From positions 124,001-188,000 of the forward strand of contig NZ_JAMXQV010000012.1 in assembly GCF_024703995.1 (NCBI RefSeq): DNA of 64,000 nt, written 5' to 3'. The translations under genes and the position numbers were made by a program. Within the stretch, counting starts at the first letter, position 1, and each line of letters opens with the position of its first letter. The notes under the pieces are model-generated. The model did not search any database. It was not told the origin of the DNA and saw only the letters and a program-made list of their open reading frames with translations. Of this stretch, positions 25,096 to 33,639 are shown piece by piece. Source of the DNA: Amycolatopsis iheyensis. GTDB taxonomy: Bacteria > Actinomycetota > Actinomycetes > Mycobacteriales > Pseudonocardiaceae.

Positions 25096-27027
25096 TCACC
25101 ACCGCGACGGCGCCGGGGGCGGCACGACGGGCGGCCGGTCGTCGCAGGTGATCGTGTTCGGCAGCAGCCACGGCGCGAGCCAGGAGCCGTTGCCGCCGAG
25201 GTCGGTCAGCGCGAACTCCGACCCGGCCGGCGGGAAGTTGAACGAGCCGCAGTTGTTGACGCCGACCGCGCCGACGTTGCGCGCCTCGACGTTCCGGAAC
25301 GACGCCGAGCCGGCCGACCGGGCACTGAGGACGGACGTCCCGGCGCCGTCGACGCGCAGATCGGCGAACTCCAGGCCGCTGATCGAGTACTCGTCCTTCA
25401 CCGGGAAGTCACTGACGAGCATGATCGCGTTGTAGGTGTTGTCGAGGAAGTGGTCGCCGGTCACCTCGATGTCCGCGGCGATGTCCTTTTCGAGCGCGTA
25501 GAACCAGAGCGCGCCGAGCCCGATCTTCCAGTTCAGCTCGAACGTGCCGGCCCGCACGGTCGTGTTGTCCGTGATCCGCAGCTTCCCGGCGAACGGCTCG
25601 GCGCCGAACCGCGAGCCGACCTGGATCGCGCTGCCTTCCCGGATCGGGTCGGCGACCAGGTTGCCCGACACCGTGTTGTCGGCGCCGCCGTACACCGCGA
25701 TCCCGTTGGCCAGCACCGGCGTCTGGATCGTGTTGTGGCTGAACGTGTTGCGCGTGTCCTGGGCCTTCTCCGACCACATCGCCAGGCCGTCGTCGCCGGT
25801 GTTGCGGACGAAGTTGCCGTGCACCAGCGAGTCCGTCACTCCCGTGTGGAAGTTCAGGCCGTCGGCGATCTGGTCGGCGATGACGTTGCGCGTGATCCGG
25901 GTGCCCCGCATCGGGCCGTCGAACCACAGGCCGACCTTGGTGTGGTGCAGGTACAGCGAGTCCACAGTGGAGTCGCTGAGCGCGCCGCCGATCGCGTTGA
26001 CCTGGTCGGTGTCGATCCGTTCCCGGACGTCACCTTCGACGGCGAACCCGGAGAGGTGGACGTTGTGACTGCCCCCGGCCGCGGCGTCCTTGCCGTAGAC
26101 GCCGACGCCGTGGCCCTTGAGGACCGAGTACCAGCTGCCGGCGCCTTCGATCGTCACGTCGTCGACGATGACGTGCCGATTGACCTGGTACGTCCCGGGC
26201 GGCAGGTAAACCTTGAGGTGCGCGCGGCGGGCGAAGGCGATGGCGCGGTCGAGGGCGTCGGCCGAGTCCCGCCGTCCGGTCGGGTCGGCGCCGAAGAGCA
26301 GCGCGTTCGCCGCGAAGAAGTCGGCCCGCGGCGGCGCGACCAGTTCGGAGTCGAGCAGGTCGACGACCGTCCACTCGGCACTGCTGCCGGCCGGGACGGT
26401 GAGCCGGACCCGGTCCCCCGCGCGGTAGGTCTTGCCGAGCAGGAGCCGCTGTTCGTCGTAGAAGTGACTGGGGCGGAACGGTTTGGCGATCTCCGGCGCC
26501 GGGGTGGTCGCCGCGGGCACGCAGGAGCACTCGGTGATCCACCAGTCCGGGTGCAGCAGGCCGGCGTCCGGGTCGTTGGTGAACGGGTACTGGTTGTACA
26601 GCCAGGAGTACTGCGAGGTCAGCGTCATCCGCTGCCGGTGCGCGCCGTTCACGGTGACGTCGAGGGGCGCGGTGATCCCGCCGCCGCGCGGCGCGTCGGG
26701 AATGCTGTAGCGGACGGTGATCGCGTTCGCCGCGGCCGGCAGCGTGAACTCGACGTGCTGCCCCGGCGTCAGCTTGACCGCGCGCCGGCCGGACGCCTCC
26801 GACGGCAGCGTGTAGGCCTCGCGATCGGGGCCGATCACGACGCCGTCGGTGCGGGCGTTCTCCGCCTCCTGCTCGAGGAAGCCGACGTCGGCCCCGCGCC
26901 CGGCGACGAGGGCCGGGTCGAGCGCGGCCCGCGTCACGACCGGCCGCTCGGCCGCCGACGCGGGCACGGCCACCGGCAGGAGGGCGGCAACCGCGACGAG
27001 CACGGTTGCGAAGGTGCGTCGCGCCAT
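25096..27027 (-). CDS. Secreted beta-helix glycosidase, probable GH87 alpha-1,3-glucanase/mycodextranase
   Basis: A 643-residue extracellular enzyme. Signal peptide 1-26. Residues 45-230 are a carbohydrate-binding-like sandwich (FLEQEAENA near 50, DWWITECSC near 161). From about 240 to 600 runs a right-handed beta-helix (DSADALDRAIAFARR, then repeated N-V-I/G-N-F turns). Asp389 (ADGLNF) and Asp412-Asp413 (GDDGLA) are spaced 23 and 24 residues apart, matching the catalytic Asp spacing I recall for GH87 alpha-1,3-glucanase. Family placement is from that spacing and overall form; another beta-helix glycosidase is possible. It would attack fungal or bacterial alpha-glucans. Confidence 0.7.
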   Translation of the reverse strand: MARRTFATVLVAVAALLPVAVPASAAERPVVTRAALDPALVAGRGADVGFLEQEAENARTDGVVIGPDREAYTLPSEASGRRAVKLTPGQHVEFTLPAAANAITVRYSIPDAPRGGGITAPLDVTVNGAHRQRMTLTSQYSWLYNQYPFTNDPDAGLLHPDWWITECSCVPAATTPAPEIAKPFRPSHFYDEQRLLLGKTYRAGDRVRLTVPAGSSAEWTVVDLLDSELVAPPRADFFAANALLFGADPTGRRDSADALDRAIAFARRAHLKVYLPPGTYQVNRHVIVDDVTIEGAGSWYSVLKGHGVGVYGKDAAAGGSHNVHLSGFAVEGDVRERIDTDQVNAIGGALSDSTVDSLYLHHTKVGLWFDGPMRGTRITRNVIADQIADGLNFHTGVTDSLVHGNFVRNTGDDGLAMWSEKAQDTRNTFSHNTIQTPVLANGIAVYGGADNTVSGNLVADPIREGSAIQVGSRFGAEPFAGKLRITDNTTVRAGTFELNWKIGLGALWFYALEKDIAADIEVTGDHFLDNTYNAIMLVSDFPVKDEYSISGLEFADLRVDGAGTSVLSARSAGSASFRNVEARNVGAVGVNNCGSFNFPPAGSEFALTDLGGNGSWLAPWLLPNTITCDDRPPVVPPPAPSRW

Positions 27028-27169
27028 CGCGGACCTCGATTCTCGAGTGGAGTGCGGCGGAAGAGTAGGTCGCCGCTCGCGGGTCGCACAAGCTTTTGCT
27101 GGAACTTACTCGGAACTTGCGGATATCAGTACACAAGTTGCGCAACCGAACGTCTGGCAGGGTGGATCC

Positions 27170-27799
27170 ATGACAGGCCCCGAAACCGCCGCCGAAGTCT
27201 TCGACGCGCTCGGCACGGACTACGAACACGCCTTCCGCACCGCGACCGCCCAGCGCGACGCGATCACCGACCTGCTCGCGGCCCTGCCCCCGCGGGCCGG
27301 GGTGCTCGACCTCGGCGCGGGCACCGGGCGTCCGACCGCGGAGCTGCTCGCCGGAGCGGGGCACGACGTCACCGGCTACGACGTCGCGCCGAAGATGGTG
27401 GAGATCGCCCGGGCCCAGGTCCCCGCGGCGCGCTTCGAGCTCGGCGACATGCGCGAGCTGACCTTCGACGCCGGCTCGTGGGACGCGATCACCGTGTTCT
27501 TCTCGATGCTGCAGCTCCCCCGCGCCGACCAGGAAACGATGATCGGCCGGTTCGCGCAGTGGCTGAAGCCCGGCGGCCGGCTCGTCTTCGCGACCGTGCC
27601 CGCCGACGTCGACGGCGTCGACATCGTGTTCATGGGCCACCCGGTGCGCGCGAGCAGCTTCACCGCCGAGGCCGTCGCCGGGCTGCTGCGCGCGGCGGGC
27701 CTGGAGATCGTCCGCGAAGAGCTCGCGGAGTTCGTGCCGGACCACCCCGGCGCCACTCCCGAACCGCACGTGTACCTGACCGCACGCAAGCCTTCGTGA
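27170..27799 (+). CDS. SAM-dependent methyltransferase, class I
   Basis: A 209-residue methyltransferase. SAM motif I is VLDLGAGTGRPT near 44-55, motif II VTGYDVAPKMVEIA, and the post-motif acidic DITVF-like strand and LKPGGRLVFAT follow. The substrate is unknown. ATG at 27170 is preceded by GGTGGATCC. It is divergent from the GH87-like gene. Confidence 0.85.
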   Translation: MTGPETAAEVFDALGTDYEHAFRTATAQRDAITDLLAALPPRAGVLDLGAGTGRPTAELLAGAGHDVTGYDVAPKMVEIARAQVPAARFELGDMRELTFDAGSWDAITVFFSMLQLPRADQETMIGRFAQWLKPGGRLVFATVPADVDGVDIVFMGHPVRASSFTAEAVAGLLRAAGLEIVREELAEFVPDHPGATPEPHVYLTARKPS

Positions 27800-27903
27800 G
27801 TCGATCGTCGCGTCAACCGGTCACCGGGACATCGCCCCGGCGGACATGAATTTTGCTCAACTTCATGCGTGTTCCCGGCCGGAGACCCGAGCTAAAGTGA
27901 GGG

Positions 27904-29082
27904 ATGGGCATCGAAGCTCTGGCCACGCCGGTACCTCGCGAACACCGTGAGCTGGTGCGCGAGATGCTGGCCAGGCTGCCCGAGTTCGCCGATCGCCTCG
28001 CCCGGCTGCTCAGCGAAGAAGACGACTTCTACCGCCAAGTGGACCACGTCGCGCCCGGCGAGCTGCGGCAGGTCTGCCGGGCCAACCTCGAACGCGCGCT
28101 GACCGCGCTGGTCGAAGGCCGCGGTCTCGCCCTCGACGCCGCCCGCAAGACCGGGCTCGTCCAGGCGCGCCAGGGCATCCCGCTGCCCGCGGTGCTGCGC
28201 GCGTTCCGGATCGGCGGCACGTTCGTCTACGAGGCGCTACTGGAGCTCGCCGGCCCGGAGTTCCTCAACCCGACCCGGACGATCGAGATCAACTCCTACG
28301 TCTGGAAGGCGATCGACCTCTACTCCGACGCGCTGACCACGGCCTACGACGAAGTCGCGGCCGAGCCGTCGCACGCGAACGCGCGGCTGCTCGACGACCT
28401 GCTGCGCGGCCGGCTGGTGAGCCAGGCCGAGATGGAGGCGGCGGCCCGGGAGCTGGGCCTGCCGACCGCGGGCATGTTCGTCGCCGTCGTCACCGAACGC
28501 GTCGAGGCTGGCGGCGAAGACAGTGTCGAGGCGCTGCTGCACGCGCGTCGGTGGCGCTCGGCCTGGCGGCCCGGCGGCGAGGCGGGCCTGGTCGCGGTCG
28601 ACCGGGGCGAGGACGTCCGGCGGCTGCGCGAAGTGCTGAGCTCGCTGCCGGTGGCGGCCGGGATGAGCCGGCCGTTCAGCGGGTTCCCGGACGTCCCGGA
28701 CGCCCTGCACCGCGCCCGGATCGCGCGGCGCTCACTGCCGGCGGGGACGGCGGGTGTGGTGGTGTTCGGCGACTCGCCGGTGACGACACTGGTCGCCGCC
28801 GCGCCGGGCATGGCCCGCGACGTCGTGCGTTCGGCGCTCACCGGCGTGCTCACGCTGCCGGGCGCGGAACGCAAGGTCCTGCTCGACACGCTGCTCGCGT
28901 GGTTCGCCGGGCACGGCTCGGCGAAGGAGGCCGCGGACCGGTTGTTCGTGCACCCCAACACGGTCCGCTACCGGCTGCGCCGGGTGCAGGACCTCACCAA
29001 GCGCGACCTGACCGACCCGGTGGACATCGGCGAGCTGTACGTCGCCCTGGAGTCGGTGCGGCTCGATCCGGAGCCATCGTAG
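27904..29082 (+). CDS. PucR/CdaR-type transcriptional regulator
   Basis: A 392-residue regulator. Residues 10-160 are an RsbRD-like helical domain, followed by a GGDEF-like fold region (about 190-290) and a C-terminal helix-turn-helix (HGSAKEAADRLFVHPNTVRYRLRRV near 330-355), the usual PucR plan. The effector is unknown. ATG at 27904 follows GTGAGGG. It stands alone; an IR-bearing promoter for the next operon starts nine bases after its stop. Confidence 0.85.
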   Translation: MGIEALATPVPREHRELVREMLARLPEFADRLARLLSEEDDFYRQVDHVAPGELRQVCRANLERALTALVEGRGLALDAARKTGLVQARQGIPLPAVLRAFRIGGTFVYEALLELAGPEFLNPTRTIEINSYVWKAIDLYSDALTTAYDEVAAEPSHANARLLDDLLRGRLVSQAEMEAAARELGLPTAGMFVAVVTERVEAGGEDSVEALLHARRWRSAWRPGGEAGLVAVDRGEDVRRLREVLSSLPVAAGMSRPFSGFPDVPDALHRARIARRSLPAGTAGVVVFGDSPVTTLVAAAPGMARDVVRSALTGVLTLPGAERKVLLDTLLAWFAGHGSAKEAADRLFVHPNTVRYRLRRVQDLTKRDLTDPVDIGELYVALESVRLDPEPS

Positions 29083-29090
29083 ATCGACAG

Positions 29091-29111
29091 CTACCGATTG
29101 ACTTTCGATAG
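29091..29111. promoter_or_regulatory. Imperfect inverted repeat upstream of the DUF2975/HTH pair
   Basis: CTACCGA-N7-TCGATAG, six of seven positions pairing, with a further CGATAG about 15 bases on. It lies 22 bases before the DUF2975 start, in the promoter region, and could be the autoregulatory site of the small HTH protein. Inference only. Confidence 0.4.
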
Positions 29112-29132
29112 ATTTACCGCGATAGTCGTCGC

Positions 29133-29612
29133 ATGCTCTCCGAAAGACGCGCCGTCGCGGCGCTCCGGGTGTTCCTCGTCGTGCTGTTCGGCGTGCTCCT
29201 CGTGTTCCAGACGCTCTCGCTGCCGGGCGGCATCGCCTACCACACGCAGCAGAACCCGCACGACGCTCCGCTGCGCTGGCCGCTGACCGCGATCGCGGTG
29301 TTCCTCGTGCTGTGCGTGCAGGTGGTGGTCGTCGCGACCTGGCAGCTGCTGACCCTGGTCAAGAAGGACCGGATCTTCACCAGCGCGTCCCTGAAGTGGG
29401 TCGACGCGATCGTCTGGGCGATCGGCGCCGCGTGGCTGGTGTTCGTCGGCATGCTGATCTTCGTCGGCTTCAACGCCGACGACCCGGGGATGCCGATGCT
29501 GCTGTTCCTGGTGACGGTCGGGATCACCGTGCTCGGCCTGCTGATGGTGGTCATGCGCGCCCTGCTGCGCCAGGCCACCGCGCTGCGCACCGACCTGGAA
29601 GCGGTCATCTGA
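29133..29612 (+). CDS. DUF2975 membrane protein
   Basis: A 159-residue protein with four hydrophobic segments (about 10-28, 48-70, 90-112 and 118-140) and LVKKDRIFTSASLKWVD in the middle loop, characteristic of DUF2975. Such proteins nearly always pair with a small Cro/C1-type regulator, as here: its stop overlaps the next ATG by one base. Role unknown; a membrane-linked stress or stationary-phase module is a guess. Confidence 0.8.
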   Translation: MLSERRAVAALRVFLVVLFGVLLVFQTLSLPGGIAYHTQQNPHDAPLRWPLTAIAVFLVLCVQVVVVATWQLLTLVKKDRIFTSASLKWVDAIVWAIGAAWLVFVGMLIFVGFNADDPGMPMLLFLVTVGITVLGLLMVVMRALLRQATALRTDLEAVI

Positions 29613-29818
29613 TGGCGATCGTCGTGCGCATCGACGTCGAACTGGCCAAGCGCAAGCTGAGCGTCGGCGAGTTCGCCGAGAAGGTCGGCCTGACGCCGGC
29701 CAACGTCGCGGTGCTGAAGAACGGCCGAGCGAAGGCGGTGCGGTTCAGCACGCTGGAGGCGATGTGCCGGGTCCTGGAGTGCCAGCCCGGCGACCTGCTG
29801 GAGTGGGTCGACGACTAG
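29612..29818 (+). CDS. Small XRE-type HTH regulator (YozG-like)
   Basis: A 68-residue one-domain DNA-binding protein. VRIDVELAKRKLSVGEFAEKVGLTPANVAVL contains the helix-turn-helix, and the ending CRVLECQPGDLLEW is typical of the YozG/HTH_26 type. Coupled to the DUF2975 gene by a TGATG overlap, it presumably autoregulates the pair. It overlaps the convergent gene by four bases. Confidence 0.85.
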   Translation: MAIVVRIDVELAKRKLSVGEFAEKVGLTPANVAVLKNGRAKAVRFSTLEAMCRVLECQPGDLLEWVDD

Positions 29819-30315
29819 GCCGCGTCGGCTTCGACCAACCTCGCCAGCTCCAGCAACGTGCTCTCGAAGCCCGGACCGGCGGTGAGCGCCACGGTGAGCG
29901 GACCCCCGCGCCGGTCCGTGCCCACCGGGAGCGTCACCGCCGGCTCCGTCCACTCGGGACGGTCACGGGCCGCCGAGACGACCACGTCCGGGCGCGGGCT
30001 CCGGCCGCCCGCGTCGAGGTCGAGCACCACGTTGCCGTGCAGGGAAAGCAGGGCCGCGACGTCGGCGACGGCGTCGCGCAGCTCGCGGTCGGCGATCGAG
30101 TCCGAGTGCGCGCCGATCGCCGCCCGGGAGGGTTCGCCGCCGAGTCTCGGCACGATCAGCGCGAGGTCGCCCGGGGCGAGGGCCAGCACCCGGATGCCGG
30201 GCACGCCGGCCAGCGGGTCGGTCAGGGTGATCCCCGCGCTCGCGGCCGCCGCCACGATCCGGGCCCGCCAGCGCGCGGTCGCCGCGATGGCGACCTTCGA
30301 AGGGTCCTGGGGCAA
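29815..30315 (-). CDS. Amidase-like C-terminal fragment or hypothetical protein
   Basis: A 166-residue product. The last 45 residues (EPAVTLPVGTDRRGGPLTVALTAGPG, then LLELARLVE) match the end of amidase-signature enzymes, but the catalytic Ser-Ser-Lys region is absent. The first 110 residues are helical with no recognised motif. It may be a remnant of a longer amidase or a small derived protein. A TTG at 30315 with GAAGGAG upstream is the best start; a longer frame reaches 30471 but is Pro/Arg-rich and lacks such a signal. Confidence 0.5.
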   Translation of the reverse strand: MPQDPSKVAIAATARWRARIVAAAASAGITLTDPLAGVPGIRVLALAPGDLALIVPRLGGEPSRAAIGAHSDSIADRELRDAVADVAALLSLHGNVVLDLDAGGRSPRPDVVVSAARDRPEWTEPAVTLPVGTDRRGGPLTVALTAGPGFESTLLELARLVEADAA

Positions 30316-30461
30316 AAGGGAAGTGCTCCTTCGCGAATCCGGCGCGGCGGGATGAGGATCGTCCGATGGTGGGCCCGCGTCCGTTGTGCCCGGGAACAAA
30401 CATGTTTGGTCGCTTGGTCCGAACGGCCGCGCACATGCCGCCTTCCGGTCGCCCGGAGTGC

Positions 30462-30480
30462 GTGTGACCACCGGTCACAC
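30462..30480. promoter_or_regulatory. Perfect palindrome of unknown regulator
   Basis: GTGTGACC-ACC-GGTCACAC has perfect eight-base arms. It lies in the 266-bp gap between the amidase-like gene and the DUF3068 gene, about 100 bases before the latter. It is CRP-like in having TGTGA...TCACA halves, but the centre is shorter than the classical CRP spacing. Confidence 0.5.
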
Positions 30481-30522
30481 TTTGACGCGCGGCGTGGCGC
30501 GGGCCACTATCCGCAGCACCTG

Positions 30523-30538
30523 ATTACCGCCGGGTAAT
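30523..30538. promoter_or_regulatory. ATTACC-N4-GGTAAT site upstream of DUF3068 gene
   Basis: A perfect inverted repeat with arms ATTACC/GGTAAT and GCCG centre, 43 bases before the TTG start. A matching site is at 36604, with looser relatives at 32441 and 41868, all next to cell-envelope genes, hinting at one shared regulator. Confidence 0.5.
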
Positions 30539-30581
30539 TTGTGTGTCTGCGTGAGTCGACGACGACTACCCAGGAGGACCG

Positions 30582-31655
30582 TTGCGACGTGCTTTCGGCC
30601 TGATCTTGCTCGCACTGGGCGTGTTCGCGGTCGCCGGGGCGGTGCTGCTCCCGACCTGGGTCTACCCGAAACTCGCCAAGGTGCCGCTGGACCAGGACTC
30701 GACGTCGGTGCTCGAAGGCACCGCGAGCAAGGTCCTCGCCGTGACCGACGACGGAACCGGTCCGGTTTCGAAGATCCGCGAGAACGCGAAGCTGACCGCG
30801 GTCGGGCGCGTGCAGGCGAACTTCGCCGCGCCGGAGATGCGCCAGGACACCGACTACGCGGTCTGGCTGCTGGCGGTGCAGGTCACCGACGACGCCGACA
30901 ACACCGTGCTGAGCGCGAGCAAGCGGCAGGTCTGCTTCGACCGGCGCACCGGCGAGGGCTACCAGCCCCACGGCGAGGCCTCGCCGCCGTGCGACGCCTC
31001 CAGCAGCTACGTCACCGAGCTGAAGGACAAGGCCGAAAAGGACGGTCAGAAGCCGCCCGAGACCAACGACTACAAGGCGCAGCCCGGCCAGAACTTCAAG
31101 TTCCCCTTCGGCACCGAGCAGAAGGACTACCCGGTCTACGACGACAACACCGGTGCGGCCGTCACCGCCCGCTACACCGGCACCGACACGGTGAACGGGA
31201 TCGAGACCTACAAGTTCGTCCAGGACATCCCGGACACCAAGCTCGACTCGAAGAAGGTCCCCGGCTCGCTCGTCGGCTCGGACAAGGCGACCGTCGACGC
31301 CGACCTCTACTACCGCGGCGTCAACACCTTCTGGGTGGAGCCGGTCACCGGGATCGAGGTGAAGCAGCAGCAACAACAGCACCAGGAGCTGCGCGTCGGC
31401 ACCAGCGGCTCGTCGACCGTCGTGTTCGACGGGACGCTCGCCTACAACGGCAAGACCATCTCGCAGATGGTCGACCAGGTGACCGAGAACAAGGGCAAGC
31501 TGGAGTTCCTGTCGAGCACCGGCCCGCTGTGGCTCGGCATCGGCGGTGGCGTGCTGATCATCGGTTCGATCGTGCTGCTGGTCCGACGTCGGCCGGCCGC
31601 GCCGCCGGCACCGCCGCGGCGGCGGCAGCGGGTGCCGGTCGGCGCCGACCGGTAG
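30582..31655 (+). CDS. DUF3068 membrane protein (Rv0227c-like)
   Basis: A 357-residue protein with an N-terminal membrane segment (4-26), a large extracytoplasmic domain and a C-terminal membrane segment (about 315-338) followed by a Pro/Arg tail. FGTEQKDYPVYDDNTG and YRGVNTFWVEPVTGIEV are DUF3068 hallmarks. The start is TTG at 30582, clear from the AGGAGG seven bases upstream. A Gln run (KQQQQQHQ) is encoded near 263. The mycobacterial homologue Rv0227c sits in the same neighbourhood; its molecular role is not settled. Convergent with the methyltransferase, directly abutting. Confidence 0.85.
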   Translation: MRRAFGLILLALGVFAVAGAVLLPTWVYPKLAKVPLDQDSTSVLEGTASKVLAVTDDGTGPVSKIRENAKLTAVGRVQANFAAPEMRQDTDYAVWLLAVQVTDDADNTVLSASKRQVCFDRRTGEGYQPHGEASPPCDASSSYVTELKDKAEKDGQKPPETNDYKAQPGQNFKFPFGTEQKDYPVYDDNTGAAVTARYTGTDTVNGIETYKFVQDIPDTKLDSKKVPGSLVGSDKATVDADLYYRGVNTFWVEPVTGIEVKQQQQQHQELRVGTSGSSTVVFDGTLAYNGKTISQMVDQVTENKGKLEFLSSTGPLWLGIGGGVLIIGSIVLLVRRRPAAPPAPPRRRQRVPVGADR

Positions 31656-32405
31656 TCACTTCCGGCGCAGCACCAGCACCAGGTTCCAGGACGCTATTTC
31701 GCGGAGGCCGGGAATCCGCACGATCCACATCGCCCAGCTCGGGTGGTAACGCGGATACCCGGCCACGACATCGGCCAGTGGCGTCGTCTTCGCCCAGCGA
31801 AGCGCGGCGCCCACCGAAACCGGGAAGAGGCTTTCCCCGAATTTGTTCTTCGGCTGCTTCCCGAGTTTCCGCGAATACCGCCGCCGGGCGTAGTGACCGC
31901 CGAGGAAATGCCACGGCGCGGTCTCGTGCCCGCCCCACGGCGAGAACCACGGGGTGAACGACGCGAAGACCGTGCCGCCGGGCTTGGTCACCCGGCACAT
32001 CTCGTCGAGCATCACCCACGGCTCGGCGACGTGCTCGAGCACGTTCGACGAGTAGCAGACGTCGACGGATCCGCTGCGTACCGGCAGTTCCGTGCCGCTG
32101 GCGCGGATCATGTTCTCCCCCGGCTCGCCGCGCGCGGACAGCTCGCCGACGTCCGGGTCGAGGCCCAGGTAGACCGCGCCGGCCGCGCGGAAGGCGTCGG
32201 AGAAGTAGCCCGGGCCGCCGCCGACGTCGAGCACCGTGCGGCCGGACAGCGGAGTGTGTGCCGCCAGTTGCCGGACCGAGTCGGCGGCGAGCGTCGAATA
32301 GAAACCGTCCGGGTCGGTCTGCTCGGTGAGGAACGTGCGGAACAGCGTCACGGAACGGCCGAGCGTCGCGCGGTGGGGCGCACCGGCAACAGAATTACCT
32401 ACCAT
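31656..32405 (-). CDS. SAM methyltransferase (Rv0224c-like)
   Basis: A 249-residue class I methyltransferase. VLDVGGGPGYFS near 59-70 is motif I; YLGLDPD, then SSNVLEHVAEPWVML and KPGGTVFAS, follow. HETAPWHFLGGHYARRRY in the C-half is shared with the Rv0224c group as I remember it. It is divergent from the glycosyltransferase (Rv0225-like), as in mycobacteria. A cell-envelope polysaccharide or lipid substrate is likely from context. Confidence 0.85.
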   Translation of the reverse strand: MVGNSVAGAPHRATLGRSVTLFRTFLTEQTDPDGFYSTLAADSVRQLAAHTPLSGRTVLDVGGGPGYFSDAFRAAGAVYLGLDPDVGELSARGEPGENMIRASGTELPVRSGSVDVCYSSNVLEHVAEPWVMLDEMCRVTKPGGTVFASFTPWFSPWGGHETAPWHFLGGHYARRRYSRKLGKQPKNKFGESLFPVSVGAALRWAKTTPLADVVAGYPRYHPSWAMWIVRIPGLREIASWNLVLVLRRK

Positions 32406-32440
32406 TGAACCGTCGCTTTCCCGAATACGTTCCTCTACTG

Positions 32441-32456
32441 TGTACGCACCGGTAAC
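32441..32456. promoter_or_regulatory. Possible shared regulatory site (TGTACGCACCGGTAAC)
   Basis: The sequence TGTACGCACCGGTAAC lies between the divergent methyltransferase and glycosyltransferase starts. A near-identical TGTACGCATCGGTAAC occurs at 34919-34934, inside the 3' end of the polytopic membrane protein gene and 44 bases before the DUF2613 start. The match of 15 of 16 bases at two promoter-like places supports a common factor. Confidence 0.4.
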
Positions 32457-32487
32457 CTAGCATCGTCGCTACAGTTTGGATAACCCG

Positions 32488-33639
32488 ATGGAACGTCCTC
32501 GTGTGCTCCTGGTCAACTGGCGCGACACCGGCCACCCCGAGGGTGGCGGGTCGGAGCGGTACGTCGAGCGGATGGCCGAGGGGCTCGCGAGAGCCGGGTA
32601 CCGGGTCGAAATCCAGTGCGCCGCCTACCCGGGCGCGAACGCGGGCGAATGGCGTGACGGCGTCCGCTACCGGCGGCGCGGCAACAAGTTCGGCGTGTAC
32701 GCCCACGCCCTGCGCGCGATCCGCCGGGTCCGCGCCGATCTCGTGGTGGACGTGCAGAACGGGATGCCGTTCTTCGCACGGCTGGTCGCCGGTTGTCCCG
32801 TGCTGGTGCTCGTGCACCACGTCCACAAGGAACAGTGGATCAGCGCGCTCGGCGAGACACTCGGCCGCGTCGGCTGGTGGATCGAGTCGCGGCTGGCGCC
32901 GTGGCTGTTCCGGAAGTGCGCCTACGTCACGGTTTCCGAGGTCACCAAGGCCGAGCTGGCCGGGCTGGGGGTTTCCCCGGCCCGGGTGACGGTGGTGCCG
33001 AACGGCCTCGACGCGGCCCCGGTGTGCGTGTCCGAACGGGACACCGCACCGACGCTGGTCGCGGTGAGCAGGCTGGTGCCGCACAAGCGGATCGAGCACG
33101 CCATCGACGTCGTCGCCCGGCTGGCGCGGCGCTGGCCGGCGCTCAAGCTCGAGGTGGTGGGCCAGGGGCCGTGGGACGAAGTCCTGCGCGAGCACGCGGC
33201 CGCGCGCGGCGTATCCGACCGCGTCGTCCTGCACGGCTGGGTCGACGAGCAGGCCAAGCACGAGATCCTCGCGCGGTCGTGGCTGCACCTGTGCCCGTCG
33301 GTGAAGGAGGGCTGGGGCATCGTCATCATGGAGGCCGCGGCCCACGGCGTGCCGTCGGTGGCCTACCGCGCGGCCGGCGGGGTCGCGGAATCCATTGTGG
33401 AAGGCCGGACCGGCCTGCTGGCCGACGACTTCGAGGACTTCACCGGCAAGGTCGACGGCCTGCTCGCCGATGGCCTGCGACGCGCGGAGATGGGCCTGGC
33501 CGGCGCCGAGCGCGCGGGCGGGTTCAGCTGGGACGCGAGCGTGGGGCAGTTCGAAGCACTGGTCCGGGACGTCTCCACGCGGCCCGCGCCCCGGCCCCGG
33601 GTCATCAGCCAAGTGCGTGGCGCGGCGCTGGCGTCATGA
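32488..33639 (+). CDS. GT4 family glycosyltransferase (Rv0225-like)
   Basis: A 383-residue GT-B fold enzyme. The nucleotide-sugar half shows VPNGLD and VAVSRLVPHKRIEHAIDV near 175-200; HGWVDEQAKHEIL and the E-x7-E motif in KEGWGIVIMEAAAHGVP bind the donor. The N-half has GGGSERYVERMAEGL. Cytoplasmic, probably membrane-associated. Context suggests envelope glycan or glycolipid assembly. ATG 32488 is preferred; TTG 32476 is also in frame. It overlaps the convergent acyltransferase-like gene by six bases. Confidence 0.85.
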   Translation: MERPRVLLVNWRDTGHPEGGGSERYVERMAEGLARAGYRVEIQCAAYPGANAGEWRDGVRYRRRGNKFGVYAHALRAIRRVRADLVVDVQNGMPFFARLVAGCPVLVLVHHVHKEQWISALGETLGRVGWWIESRLAPWLFRKCAYVTVSEVTKAELAGLGVSPARVTVVPNGLDAAPVCVSERDTAPTLVAVSRLVPHKRIEHAIDVVARLARRWPALKLEVVGQGPWDEVLREHAAARGVSDRVVLHGWVDEQAKHEILARSWLHLCPSVKEGWGIVIMEAAAHGVPSVAYRAAGGVAESIVEGRTGLLADDFEDFTGKVDGLLADGLRRAEMGLAGAERAGGFSWDASVGQFEALVRDVSTRPAPRPRVISQVRGAALAS

